The translations under genes were made by a program, and so were the position numbers. From Marinomonas primoryensis (GTDB lineage: Bacteria; Pseudomonadota; Gammaproteobacteria; Pseudomonadales; Marinomonadaceae), in contig NZ_CP054301.1 in NCBI RefSeq assembly GCF_013372285.1, forward strand, positions 3,944,501 through 4,008,500: a DNA stretch of 64,000 nt. Reading direction: 5' to 3'. Below the pieces are notes generated by a model. That model was not told the DNA's origin and did not search any database. It saw only the letters and a list, made by a program, of their open reading frames with translations. Position 1 is the first letter of the stretch; every line of letters begins with the position of its first letter. Of this stretch, positions 1 to 9,169 are shown in pieces.

Positions 1-2
1 TA

Positions 3-1019
3 TTAGGAGGGACTCATTACGAAAGGTACAACGCCAATAACGATGGCCACCATGCGGACAATACTCGCACCTCAAGCGTCCGCTTTGTGGGTTTACTGGA
101 CACCGTAGGGTCTTTTTATTGGCCCGGCAATGAAAAAGAAGGCGAGATTGAGCTCGAGCTCTTCGCAAAAAGTGCTAAACGCGTTTTTCATATTACCGCC
201 CATAATGAGTACCGTACTAAGTTTCCACTCACCTCGCTGAAAACCAAAGGAAAACTACCCCCAAACTTCTTTGAAGAAGTCTTTCCTGGCGCTCATTCCG
301 ATATAGGTGGCGGCTACCCATTTAGTTCGCAATATAAAGCGACAGAATTGGCACCTGTGTTTGGCTCCCCCACTTATGCAACCTATCAACTGGAATTGGT
401 CAAAGTGACGCCTCTGCACACAGTAAACAGCACATTGGAAGATAGATGGAAGGCAAGAGTTCATGGTGGAAATGACCCTGATATCGATATTATCCGCCAT
501 GAAACGGTTAAGCGTATTAGTATCGAATGGGATACCCAATCGTTCAAAGGTCTTGGCATGCACGGCCGAGTCACCCATGACCACACCAATGCATATTATT
601 ACTACCTACAACCCATGGACGCCAGCTTAGCAGGACTCGCCCAAGAACGCCTTAAGCAACAAGCCGAACTCGTTGGGGTTGAATGGAACATGGATAAATA
701 CACCCAAACGGAAGATTACATGAACAATAAACCTGTCCAAGCCTTGTGGGAGACATTATCAAGTAAATCCATTGGCACCATACAGGCACCGGACTGGCAA
801 GCGGGCATCGCGCCAATGGCTCATCAAGTGATTCACCGCTCTCATGATCTTGCGATCCACATTGGGTTTAACAGTATGAAAGAAATACTTGTTAATGGCG
901 TAAAAGACAACGAGCACTTTATTCAACGCACACCAGATCAAGTTGTTGGCACGCCTGTGCGTACTGTGTACGACAATAATTCACCCTGCCCGCCAATTAA
1001 AGCAGACCCAAACACGTAA
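3..1019 (+). CDS. DUF2235 (Tle1-like) alpha/beta hydrolase, 3' part
   Basis: The frame is open from the left edge, so this is the C-terminal part of a gene that starts outside the window. The in-frame residues before the first internal GTG (87) continue the fold, with FVGLLDTVGSF resembling the 'DTVG' motif of DUF2235 proteins. GAHSDIGGGY near position 295 is the conserved His/Asp/Gly-rich block of that family. DUF2235 includes the Tle1 phospholipase effectors delivered by type VI secretion; the GxSxG nucleophile expected upstream is off-window. A lipoprotein gene follows 12 bp downstream, the arrangement of a lipase effector with its periplasmic immunity protein, although no VgrG or other T6SS gene is visible. 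Family assignment is firm; the effector role is inferred. Confidence 0.8.
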   Translation, partial: LGGTHYERYNANNDGHHADNTRTSSVRFVGLLDTVGSFYWPGNEKEGEIELELFAKSAKRVFHITAHNEYRTKFPLTSLKTKGKLPPNFFEEVFPGAHSDIGGGYPFSSQYKATELAPVFGSPTYATYQLELVKVTPLHTVNSTLEDRWKARVHGGNDPDIDIIRHETVKRISIEWDTQSFKGLGMHGRVTHDHTNAYYYYLQPMDASLAGLAQERLKQQAELVGVEWNMDKYTQTEDYMNNKPVQALWETLSSKSIGTIQAPDWQAGIAPMAHQVIHRSHDLAIHIGFNSMKEILVNGVKDNEHFIQRTPDQVVGTPVRTVYDNNSPCPPIKADPNT

Positions 1020-1031
1020 GGAAGCAACCGC

Positions 1032-2111
1032 ATGAAGTACATGATCATAAGCCTATGCATGATAACGCCTCTTCTTAGCCTAACTGGCTGCCAATCCATG
1101 GGGAATGGATTAGGAACCATCGCAAAAATCGGCAACGGCGGCAGTTTAGATGGCGCCTACAATCTATCTGATATCTGGGTCACCAGTGTGAACGGAGGCA
1201 GCGCTGGGTTCGGCTATGGGGCTGTCAATGGCTATCCAGGACCCAGTGCCAGCATCGGCATAGGCGTTCCTAGACACATAAAAGGTTATTGGGCGAAGGA
1301 AAATGAAGAGGGCCCAGGGTTCCAATCCTACTATCGAATTTCCGCCGACATAGACAGTGAACTGGCAGAAAGAAAAATTCGGACGCTGCAAAATTACTAC
1401 CAAAACTATGAAACTATTTGGGGCGTCATGCAAGTTGAGGTGGAAAAAAGTCGTATTAGAGTTTTTTTTGATAGAGGCTGTTCACCTTCGCTGAAAACAA
1501 ACGACTGCACTCCCAAAGAAGAAGCCGATCCTAATGGTTGGATTGTCAAAGCGCCTGGCTCAATTAGAGATGTGACCGTCCTTTTCGATGGCCAAGGTGA
1601 ATCCTCACTCACCCCTTTCCCCGGCTCCCCTTATGACGAACGTAGAGTCTTAGTAGAGCCCTTTCGTTTGGCAAACAAAATTACCCTAACCGATACAGAA
1701 GGTAACACTGCCACAAATGGAAGAGTCATTGGCGACTTAACCCGAATACAAGGGGATTGGGTGGTCTATGAAAAGACCGCTGATCCTACTGTATTCATAG
1801 ATCATTATTTCCATATTGATGCGCCGATTGACACCAACGTCGTAAAAGAAAAAATACAGATCATGCGTAAGGGCTTAGCCCACAAATACTTTGGAACAGT
1901 AACTTTCATAGAGATTGATGATGACGGCAACATCAAAATCTATTACCGACTTATTTGTACGAGCAATAGTAAGTTATGCGACAGCCTCAAAGAAAGCCGA
2001 GCATCCCCTTTCATTATTCGCTCCTCTGATTACGATCTCGATATTTTACTGTTTGAAGGCAAAGCCGAAGAACTAGACGCCCCCTTTGAAGGACTAAGCC
2101 ACTCACAATAA
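1032..2111 (+). CDS. lipoprotein with an internal duplication, possible lipase immunity protein
   Basis: The N-terminus is a lipoprotein signal peptide with lipobox LTGC (Cys about residue 20), so the mature protein should be membrane-anchored facing the periplasm. Two similar halves can be seen, at about residues 80-160 and 238-320. Each begins with a GxW segment, runs through a 'YxIxAxID' stretch, then a basic helix, and ends in an I-R/K-V/I-x-F/Y strand followed by a pair of cysteines (C..C). I do not recognise a named family. It sits 12 bp after the DUF2235 lipase gene and ends at a terminator, so the two form one unit. Immunity against the lipase is the obvious hypothesis but rests only on position and localisation. 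Confidence 0.7.
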   Translation: MKYMIISLCMITPLLSLTGCQSMGNGLGTIAKIGNGGSLDGAYNLSDIWVTSVNGGSAGFGYGAVNGYPGPSASIGIGVPRHIKGYWAKENEEGPGFQSYYRISADIDSELAERKIRTLQNYYQNYETIWGVMQVEVEKSRIRVFFDRGCSPSLKTNDCTPKEEADPNGWIVKAPGSIRDVTVLFDGQGESSLTPFPGSPYDERRVLVEPFRLANKITLTDTEGNTATNGRVIGDLTRIQGDWVVYEKTADPTVFIDHYFHIDAPIDTNVVKEKIQIMRKGLAHKYFGTVTFIEIDDDGNIKIYYRLICTSNSKLCDSLKESRASPFIIRSSDYDLDILLFEGKAEELDAPFEGLSHSQ

Positions 2112-2145
2112 AGAGTCTACGCTGTTCTTTCCATTTAACAGGTAT

Positions 2146-2184
2146 GCCTGCGACAGAGTTTATTCCTCTCGCAGGCTTTTTTTT
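2146..2184 (+). terminator. rho-independent terminator after the lipoprotein gene
   Basis: An 8-bp stem (GCCTGCGA, 2146-2153, with TCGCAGGC, 2169-2176) is followed at once by eight T residues. It closes the lipase/lipoprotein unit. Confidence 0.85.
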
Positions 2185-2357
2185 GCCAAAAACACTGTAT
2201 TACTGCACAAATGGTCAAAATTACTGCACAGTCTCTCGAACTTGTCACAAATATGAGATACATTTTCATAACTGTAATCAAACAAGCCACTCTATAGTGA
2301 CACTTGATTATTAAGAATCGAAGTACTGTCGACAAATATCATGAAGGGAACTAAACC

Positions 2358-3965
2358 ATGAAATTACCAAAGCGTTTTATCACGCATCTAGCCATTACTG
2401 GTGTCGCGCTCTCCGTAACCGCGTGTTCTATGATGGGACCGCAAAAGCCAGACTGGCAAGAAGACAAAGAATACCGCGTGACGATTTTGCACACCAATGA
2501 CCACCACGGTCGCTTCTGGCAAAACAGCAAAGGCGAATACGGCATGGCCGCTCGCAAAACCTTGATCGACAACATCCGTGAAGAAGTCGCACTAGACGAT
2601 GGCAACTCTTTGTTGCTTTCCGGTGGCGACATCAACACCGGCGTTCCAGAGTCTGATCTACAAGACGCTGAACCAGACTTTCGCGGCATGAACATGCTGA
2701 AATACGATGCCATGGCATTGGGTAATCATGAATTCGACAACCCGCTTTCTGTATTGAAGAAACAAAAAGAATGGGCCGGTTTTCCTTTCCTATCTGCCAA
2801 CATTCTAGACGCGAAAACAGGCAAACCACTGTTTGAAGCGTACAAGATTTTTCAAGTAAATGACCTTAAAATTGCTGTTATGGGGCTAACCACAGACGAT
2901 ACTGCGAAATTGGGTAATCCTGAATTCCTAGAAGGTATCCGAATCGAGTCACCGATTAAAGTAGCTCAGAAATTGGTTCCAGAGCTACGTAAAAAAGCCG
3001 ATATCATTATCGCGGTAACGCACATGGGCCACTATCAAGATGGCAACCACGGCGGCAATGCACCCGGTGATGTCGCCCTAGCGCGTGCTGTTCCTGGTAT
3101 TGACATTGTAGTGGGTGGACACTCTCAGAATCCATTATTCCAGCCTGATGAGCAAAATGGCACATTGATTCTGCAAGCGCACGAATGGGGTAAATACGTT
3201 GGCCGTTTAGACTTTGTCTACAAAAATGGCGCCATTGTGTGGTCTGAATACCAACTAATTCCTGTTAACTTGAAGAAAAAAGTCAAAGACGCGGAAGGCA
3301 ATTCTGTACGTGTTTTCATTGAAGACGAAATCGCACAAGACCCAACCATGCTTGAAATGCTATCGCCTTATCAAGAAAAAGGTCAGAGCGAGCTGAACGT
3401 TGAAATCGGTTTTTCAACCGACGACTTCATCGGCGAGCGTAGCGTTGTTCGTAATCAAGAAACCAACCTAGGTAACTTGATTTCTGTTGCGATGAAAGAA
3501 AAAGTGAACGCAGACATCGGTGTAATGAACTCTGGTGGTATACGTGACAACTTAGAAAAAGGCATCGTTACTTACAAAAGCGTATTGAAAGTACAACCTT
3601 TTGGAAACATGGTGTCTTATGTCGACTTTAGTGCAACGGAGTTAACGGATTACCTGACTGCCGCAGCGGCAAAACAAGCCGGTACAGGGGCTTTTGCACA
3701 GTTTGATGGCGTTTCTTTAATGCTAAAAGACGGCAAAGCAACCAACATCATGGTAAATGGCAAAGCACTAAATGCTAGCAAAACGTACCGTATCGCGATG
3801 AACAATTACACGGCATCAGGTGGTGACGGTTACCCTAAAATCGTCGATCATCCAAACTATGTAAACTCAGGTTATGTTGATGCCGATGTGTTGGTGGAAT
3901 ACATTCAAAAACACTCTCCGCTTGATGGTGCTAAGTTTGCGCCAACGGGCGCAGTGAAGCGTTAA
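2358..3965 (+). CDS. nutA: NutA/UshA-type lipoprotein 5'-nucleotidase
   Basis: This hydrolyses extracellular nucleotides to nucleosides and phosphate in the periplasm or at the cell surface. The signal peptide ends in lipobox VTAC (Cys about 23), so it is a lipoprotein, as in Vibrio NutA, rather than soluble like E. coli UshA. Metallophosphatase motifs appear in order: HTNDHHG, SGGDINTG, ALGNHEFD, THMGH and GGHSQ. The C-terminal 5'-nucleotidase domain has NSGGIRDN and NNYTASGGDGYP for substrate binding. Length (535 aa) is normal. The ATG has an AAGGGAA ribosome-binding site about 7 bp upstream. It is monocistronic between two terminators. Phosphate control is plausible, but no convincing Pho box was seen. 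Confidence 0.92.
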   Translation: MKLPKRFITHLAITGVALSVTACSMMGPQKPDWQEDKEYRVTILHTNDHHGRFWQNSKGEYGMAARKTLIDNIREEVALDDGNSLLLSGGDINTGVPESDLQDAEPDFRGMNMLKYDAMALGNHEFDNPLSVLKKQKEWAGFPFLSANILDAKTGKPLFEAYKIFQVNDLKIAVMGLTTDDTAKLGNPEFLEGIRIESPIKVAQKLVPELRKKADIIIAVTHMGHYQDGNHGGNAPGDVALARAVPGIDIVVGGHSQNPLFQPDEQNGTLILQAHEWGKYVGRLDFVYKNGAIVWSEYQLIPVNLKKKVKDAEGNSVRVFIEDEIAQDPTMLEMLSPYQEKGQSELNVEIGFSTDDFIGERSVVRNQETNLGNLISVAMKEKVNADIGVMNSGGIRDNLEKGIVTYKSVLKVQPFGNMVSYVDFSATELTDYLTAAAAKQAGTGAFAQFDGVSLMLKDGKATNIMVNGKALNASKTYRIAMNNYTASGGDGYPKIVDHPNYVNSGYVDADVLVEYIQKHSPLDGAKFAPTGAVKR

Positions 3966-3995
3966 TATCAGCAAACACAAATAAATAACAGACAT

Positions 3996-4036
3996 AAAAA
4001 AGCGCCAGTAGAGTATTTATCTACTGGCGCTTTTTT
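3996..4036. terminator. bidirectional terminator between nutA and the convergent gene
   Basis: A perfect 11-bp stem (4002-4012 with 4020-4030, 7-nt loop) is flanked by six A on the left and six T on the right. It can stop transcription of nutA and of the convergent gene ending at 4066. Confidence 0.9.
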
Positions 4037-4065
4037 CGCTTAATACGTCACAAAATCAAAAAAGG

Positions 4066-4581
4066 TTACTGCTTCTTATAGGTTAATGACCAAGTCAGCG
4101 GTGTCGGTAGTTTTTCAGACTCTAGCTTAACGGTAAACAGTAATTCGCTATCGGTTACCTGCTTCCACGTATTGGTACGTTTGCCTCGTTCGGACTCAAG
4201 GATAACAACGACGGAATCGCTCGTTTGCTGGTAAGTACCAGAGATTTCAACACCTTCTTCGTCTTTCTTTATCACTTCTGCGCTGGCGGTTAGCGGAATG
4301 GTATCCACTTCCGCATCATCACATTGCCACTGAAATTGCTTCTCCTGCACACCTAATAACCACTGTTGACAGATTTGCGTCTGTTTTTTTAATACTGGCC
4401 TCGCCAAAGCGCGAATAAAGAAATTCATTTCCTGTGCCACATTCTCAACGGCGACATCTAACTTAGCTTGCGTGCTGTCAGCATCCTGCAATACCCATTG
4501 ACCATCTAAGTCTACACCTGCTGCTTGCACACCTGAACTGAGCGCAACGCTTAATACACCAACACCAATCAGTCTGTTCAC
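4066..4581 (-). CDS. secreted protein of unknown function
   Basis: A GTG start at 4581 is preferred. It has AAGGAG 7 bp upstream on the coding strand and begins a clean signal peptide (VNRLIGVGVL..., cleaved after VQA), whereas a longer reading frame would put 24 charged residues in front. The mature part is about 150 residues, acidic and Thr/Ser-rich, with two cysteines (KQTQICQQW and FQWQCDDAE) that could form a disulfide. It appears rich in beta strands at the C-terminus. I do not recognise the family. It is isolated: convergent to nutA across a shared terminator, with a 250-bp gap to the next gene upstream. Confidence 0.7.
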   Translation of the reverse strand: MNRLIGVGVLSVALSSGVQAAGVDLDGQWVLQDADSTQAKLDVAVENVAQEMNFFIRALARPVLKKQTQICQQWLLGVQEKQFQWQCDDAEVDTIPLTASAEVIKKDEEGVEISGTYQQTSDSVVVILESERGKRTNTWKQVTDSELLFTVKLESEKLPTPLTWSLTYKKQ

Positions 4582-4834
4582 CTTATTTCTCCTTATTTTT
4601 ATTGTCGTTAGAGACCTTTGCACGGCATCACGAGTGAAACCAATACGAGGCAAAAACAGACGAAAAGCGGAGTCTATAGGTTGTAAATGAGCATTTTGAG
4701 TCTGTTTTTAACAAGGTATTGACGAGCACAGTAGCCATGCGGAAATCTCGTGAATAGATAATGGCAAAGAACCACAAGATTGTAAGGCGCAAAAACGCGC
4801 ACAATAACTGACATTTAGCGCCACGAAGATGGCT

Positions 4835-7249
4835 TTAGATTCCTTGACGCTCTAATGGGAAAGAAACGCTGCCACACAGATATTGAGTGGCAATATCACC
4901 TGTAACAGGTTTAGAGAAGTAATAGCCTTGATATCTCGCACAGCCTATTTTTTCTAAAATATTTTTTTCTATCGGATTTTCTACCCCTTCCGCCAAGACA
5001 GACAGATTCATGTGATCCGCCATCGACACAATCGTATTGATGATGACATGACTGTTTGGATCGTTAGAAAGGTCGCGAACAAAGGATTGATCGATCTTTA
5101 ATTGATTGATAGGGAAATGCTGTAAATAACGCAATGAAGAATAACCCGTTCCAAAGTCATCAATAGAAAACCGAACTTGATGTTCTTTAAGGTGCCACAT
5201 TTTTTCCGCGACCGACGCGATGTTTTCAACCAACATGCCTTCAGTGATTTCTAAATCGAGCAATCTAGGCTCTATCTGCGTGTTTTCTATGACTTCTTTC
5301 ACTGTGTCTACAAAACTGTCCTTGGCGAATTGATAAGGGCTAATGTTAATGGCTATGCCTTCAAAAGATGCAGGTAAACCCAGGTCTTGCCATGTCTTTA
5401 ATTGCTGACAGGCATTGTCTAACACCCAGTATCCAACTTCATCGATGATGCCAATTTCTTCTGCAATGGGTATAAAGCGAGAGGGAGGAACTAAGCCAAG
5501 CTCTTCACTGAACCAACGTAATAACACTTCAAAACCTATCAACCTTCCGTTTTTATTCACTTGTGGTTGATAGACTAAGTAGAACTCATCGTTGCGAACC
5601 GCACTGTGTAAGGCTTTTTCTAACGCTGCCCGCTCGGCTACTTGTACTTGCATTTCTTGACGATAAAAGCGGAAGCCATTACGCCCTTTCTCTTTCGCCT
5701 CATACATAGCCGTGTCCGCTTGACGGAGAACCTGCATGTCATCCACATCGCCTAAAGGAAACAAACTAATGCCAATACTTGCTGAAATAAATAAGTCATT
5801 TTGCTCTAAGCGGAACACTTGAGACATCTGAGCCAACAAGGTCTCAGCCAGCGAGGTTACTTTTTTTTGTGCTTCATTAAGTTCTATATCAAGCATTGGT
5901 ATCAACAAAACGAATTCATCGCCACCAATGCGCACCGCCGTATCCGCTTCAGACAAACAGGAAACAATGCGCTTAGCCGCTTCAACTAAAAGGGCATCCC
6001 CCATATGGTGCCCCATGGAGTCATTAATGTTTTTAAAACGGTCTAGATCAATAAATAACAACCCCCCTATTTGCCCATTATCTCGAGCCGTGGTGATGAC
6101 TTGCTGTAAGTTTTGATTTAAAAAACGTCGGTTGGGTAGATTGGTTAGCGCATCGTAATAGGCCAAAAAATCCACTTGTTCTTGGTCTTTTTTACGCTGG
6201 GTAATGTCTCTAAAGGACGCTAAGAAAAAAGCCTCATTGTCTAGCGTAATGATGTTTCCACACACTTCAACAGGAAAGCATTCACCATTACTTTTATGAT
6301 ATTGCGTCTCATATATTTTGGGGTCTCCCTGCGAATTTCTCGTCCACCCTTTCAATGTGCTCGGCTCTTGCTCTGGATCGATATCTTGAATATTTAACGT
6401 CAGTAACGTGGGGGCGTCATAGTCTAATAGTCGGCAAGTTTCGCCATTACAATCCAATATTTGGCCTTTTAAGTTGGTGAGTAACATGCACTCGCTGGAT
6501 TGATGCAACACCGCTTTAAAGTACTCCTCGCTTTTCGCCAGCTCACTCTCTACTTTCTTACGCTTATGCCAAAGTGCCGTAATAGTTCGAGCTAAGATGC
6601 CCAGTTCGTCTTCACGGGACGTCTGTTTAAACTTCAATTCGGCTGGTTCGTCTTCTTCTTTTTCGAGCCAGTTTAGTTGCTCAATAACACGATAAAGCGG
6701 CCGCGATATTTGGAAATAAAACAGCATAAACATGGCTAAGCTAAGCAAAGACGCGGATATAAAGGACGTGGTAACTAAACGAATACTTCGACGAATAAAG
6801 CCATTCGTTGCCGCTGCATTATCAATTGAAACAACAAGAGTCCCCACCACCAATTGATCGTCACGTTTTAAAGGCAAGCTAAAACGTGCGGGTAACCCAC
6901 TAAAAATATTTGAAGATAACCAGCGTAATGGTAAAGGGGCTAATGACCGATACATGCTTGCCAACTCGTAACCTAAATCATCCTCTAATCTCGCTTTATG
7001 AAAACTATTGGAGCGCATCAAGCCAGTCAAAACGGTCTTAGCTAAATCATCATCTAAATAGTAAGCCGCTTCTGATGCCGAACTTTCGACAATACGTAAC
7101 GTCGACATGATCTGATTTTCAATGATTACCTGCTCTTCTTTCCAATCGATAAGAATCTGAAAAGCACTCATAGAAAGGCTTAGCAGTAGCAAAATCACCA
7201 ATGCCCATTTTGCTTGTTTATAAGACAGTCGCTTACGTAAAGCTAGCAT
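4835..7249 (-). CDS. membrane PAS-GGDEF-EAL cyclic-di-GMP enzyme
   Basis: Domain order from the sequence: TM1 (about 15-33), a periplasmic sensor region (34-155), TM2 (about 158-182), a HAMP-like linker, a PAS domain (about 240-350), GGDEF (about 365-520) and EAL (about 535-790). The cyclase signature is an intact GGDEF (RIGGDEF, about 441). The phosphodiesterase signature is EVL within GFEVLLRW (about 572), and DDFGTGYSSL (about 698) is intact, so both activities are possible. The gene starts 19 bp after a periplasmic solute-binding protein gene. This suggests that the binding protein senses a ligand and talks to the periplasmic domain of this enzyme. Which activity dominates cannot be told from sequence. 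Confidence 0.9.
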   Translation of the reverse strand: MLALRKRLSYKQAKWALVILLLLSLSMSAFQILIDWKEEQVIIENQIMSTLRIVESSASEAAYYLDDDLAKTVLTGLMRSNSFHKARLEDDLGYELASMYRSLAPLPLRWLSSNIFSGLPARFSLPLKRDDQLVVGTLVVSIDNAAATNGFIRRSIRLVTTSFISASLLSLAMFMLFYFQISRPLYRVIEQLNWLEKEEDEPAELKFKQTSREDELGILARTITALWHKRKKVESELAKSEEYFKAVLHQSSECMLLTNLKGQILDCNGETCRLLDYDAPTLLTLNIQDIDPEQEPSTLKGWTRNSQGDPKIYETQYHKSNGECFPVEVCGNIITLDNEAFFLASFRDITQRKKDQEQVDFLAYYDALTNLPNRRFLNQNLQQVITTARDNGQIGGLLFIDLDRFKNINDSMGHHMGDALLVEAAKRIVSCLSEADTAVRIGGDEFVLLIPMLDIELNEAQKKVTSLAETLLAQMSQVFRLEQNDLFISASIGISLFPLGDVDDMQVLRQADTAMYEAKEKGRNGFRFYRQEMQVQVAERAALEKALHSAVRNDEFYLVYQPQVNKNGRLIGFEVLLRWFSEELGLVPPSRFIPIAEEIGIIDEVGYWVLDNACQQLKTWQDLGLPASFEGIAINISPYQFAKDSFVDTVKEVIENTQIEPRLLDLEITEGMLVENIASVAEKMWHLKEHQVRFSIDDFGTGYSSLRYLQHFPINQLKIDQSFVRDLSNDPNSHVIINTIVSMADHMNLSVLAEGVENPIEKNILEKIGCARYQGYYFSKPVTGDIATQYLCGSVSFPLERQGI

Positions 7250-7268
7250 AATCCCTCACTGCATTAGC

Positions 7269-8063
7269 CTATTGGCGCTCGAAAAAATCGCTGTATTTCT
7301 TTAGTATTTCCTCTCTCTTTCCACTCGCACCCAACTCTTTTAAGCCTTTATTCAGTACGTCTCGCCACTTCTCTGCTTCTGGGTACGACCTGCTAAAACA
7401 CGTGGTGTAATGGTCTAAACCCAACTCTGACACATCATAGAAACTAAGGGAATCGATAACCTGCATACGTTTAGCCGCAAAAATAGCACTATCACGCTCC
7501 GTCATGAAAACATCTTGATTACGACGTAATAGCACATTAATTCCTTGCTCTAGCCCTGACACAGAAGAGTAAGGAATATCAGCACTGTCTAAAATGTTGG
7601 TTTGAGACCAACCATTTACAGCCGCAACATTGTATTTTTTAAGAATACCTAAAGTAGGAACCTCATCATCCAGAAAAAATCGACGAGTCACAAACGCATT
7701 GGCTGAATCACTCAGGTCATCAGAAAATATTGCAAATCTTTCTCGTGAAGGAATCGGGCGACACGACACCGCACCGAGCACCAAACCAGCCTCGACATCA
7801 CGCATAATGCGCTTCCAAGGTCTAAGCTCAATACGAACAGACACACCTTGCGTGGCGTACGCCGCTCGCAGTACCTCAACATCCGAGCCGTATACGTCTT
7901 CCACCTCACCAAAACCAGAAGGCGGCGCCAGTAAAGAGGCATCGATAATATGAGGTGGCAAATGTATGGTGTACAGCACAATCTCTTCCGCACTGGCATT
8001 CGCCGTCGAAAAACCAAAAATAACGAAAACACAAGTAACCCAATATCGACGTACTACCTTCAC
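7269..8063 (-). CDS. periplasmic solute-binding protein, family 3-like
   Basis: A signal peptide (MKVVRRYWVTCVFVIFGFS, cleaved near NASA) precedes a 240-residue two-lobe binding-protein fold. Typical segments are the early 'GSDVEVLRAAYATQG' lobe-1 stretch, an LRPWKRIMRDVEAG region and the C-terminal EKWRDVLNKGLKELGASGK. No ABC permease or ATPase is nearby. It lies 19 bp upstream of a membrane GGDEF-EAL gene in the same direction, so it is more likely a ligand sensor for that enzyme than a transport component. The ligand is unknown; an amino acid or small organic acid would fit the fold. Confidence 0.8.
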   Translation of the reverse strand: MKVVRRYWVTCVFVIFGFSTANASAEEIVLYTIHLPPHIIDASLLAPPSGFGEVEDVYGSDVEVLRAAYATQGVSVRIELRPWKRIMRDVEAGLVLGAVSCRPIPSRERFAIFSDDLSDSANAFVTRRFFLDDEVPTLGILKKYNVAAVNGWSQTNILDSADIPYSSVSGLEQGINVLLRRNQDVFMTERDSAIFAAKRMQVIDSLSFYDVSELGLDHYTTCFSRSYPEAEKWRDVLNKGLKELGASGKREEILKKYSDFFERQ

Positions 8064-8222
8064 TCTCCGCTCCTAGACTTGATTAAAGCTAATTTGAACA
8101 TAACCAAGAAAATGTCATTGCCTCACTTAAATATGAAGGACTATACCGCTATGCTCAAGCTTTATCAGCAACTGACATACCAAGTTAAAGCAAAAAATAA
8201 AGTGCCGCCCTGTAACAATCAG

Positions 8223-8250
8223 ACAAAAAAAATCTAGCCGAAGCTAGATT
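8223..8250 (-). terminator. rho-independent terminator of rph
   Basis: On the minus strand an 8-bp stem (AATCTAGC with GCTAGATT) closed by a TTCG tetraloop is followed by an eight-T run. It lies just beyond the rph stop codon. Confidence 0.9.
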
Positions 8251-8271
8251 TTATTAAATACACCACATCCA

Positions 8272-8991
8272 TTACTTATCGGATAAAGCCGCGCGCTGCG
8301 CTTCCATAATTTCCGCAATGCCTTTACGCGCCACTGCCAGCATGCCCATCATATGCTCGTCGCTAAAGGCTTCACCTTCAGCGGTGCCTTGAATCTCAAT
8401 GAAGCCACCTTTGTCGTTCATAATGACGTTCATATCGGTTTCCGCATTGGAATCTTCAGGGTAATCCAAATCTAAAACAGGTACGCCTTTATAAACACCA
8501 ACAGAAATCGCCGCGATTTGAGAAACAATTGGGTTTTCTTTAACCTTCTTTTTTTCAACTAAAACGCGCATAGCGTCCGACAAAGCAACAAAACCACCAG
8601 TGATAGACGCCGTACGAGTACCGCCATCGGCTTGAATGACATCACAGTCGATTGTAATCGTGTTTTCACCGAGTTTTTTAAGGTCCACCGCCGCGCGCAA
8701 AGAACGACCAATCAAACGCTGAATCTCAACAGTACGGCCACTTTGCTTACCACGAGCCGCTTCGCGGTCCATACGACTGTGTGTTGAACGAGGCAACATG
8801 CCGTATTCTGCCGTAATCCAACCTTGGCCTTTGCCTTTCAAAAAACGCGGCACGCCAGAAACTACGGTAGCAGTACAAATAACTTTGGTATCGCCACACT
8901 CAATTAAAACGGAACCTTCCGCGTGTTTTGTAAAATTACGAGTGATTTTAAGGGGACGTAATTGATCTACTGCTCTTCCGCTTGGGCGCAT
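8272..8991 (-). CDS. rph: ribonuclease PH
   Basis: RNase PH is a phosphorolytic 3'-to-5' exoribonuclease that trims tRNA 3' ends and degrades structured RNA. The whole 239-residue chain matches the family: [14 protein letters not shown] at the start, [12 protein letters not shown], the [17 protein letters not shown] active-site block, [10 protein letters not shown], and [17 protein letters not shown] for substrate and phosphate binding. Length is normal. It is transcribed divergently from yicC, a gene neighbour it commonly has in gammaproteobacteria, and ends at a TTCG-loop terminator. Confidence 0.97.
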   Translation of the reverse strand: MRPSGRAVDQLRPLKITRNFTKHAEGSVLIECGDTKVICTATVVSGVPRFLKGKGQGWITAEYGMLPRSTHSRMDREAARGKQSGRTVEIQRLIGRSLRAAVDLKKLGENTITIDCDVIQADGGTRTASITGGFVALSDAMRVLVEKKKVKENPIVSQIAAISVGVYKGVPVLDLDYPEDSNAETDMNVIMNDKGGFIEIQGTAEGEAFSDEHMMGMLAVARKGIAEIMEAQRAALSDK

Positions 8992-9169
8992 ACTGGTTCT
9001 CTCTATTGGTCAACCATCATAAAGTCGCAATTATAACGAACCTACACAAAATTGCGCCCCCAGCGATAGGAAAACGCAACAATAAGCGAAACTGTCGAAC
9101 ACGCCTTCCTTGCGTTACACTATCGCCTTTACTTTTATCTCACATCACCTCTACATTTAGGTATTCAAC

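Noticed and set aside
2241..2280. Possible Pho box upstream of nutA
   Set aside because: TTGTCACAAAT and TTTCATAACTG resemble Pho half-sites, but the 11-bp direct spacing and the middle repeat are not convincing.
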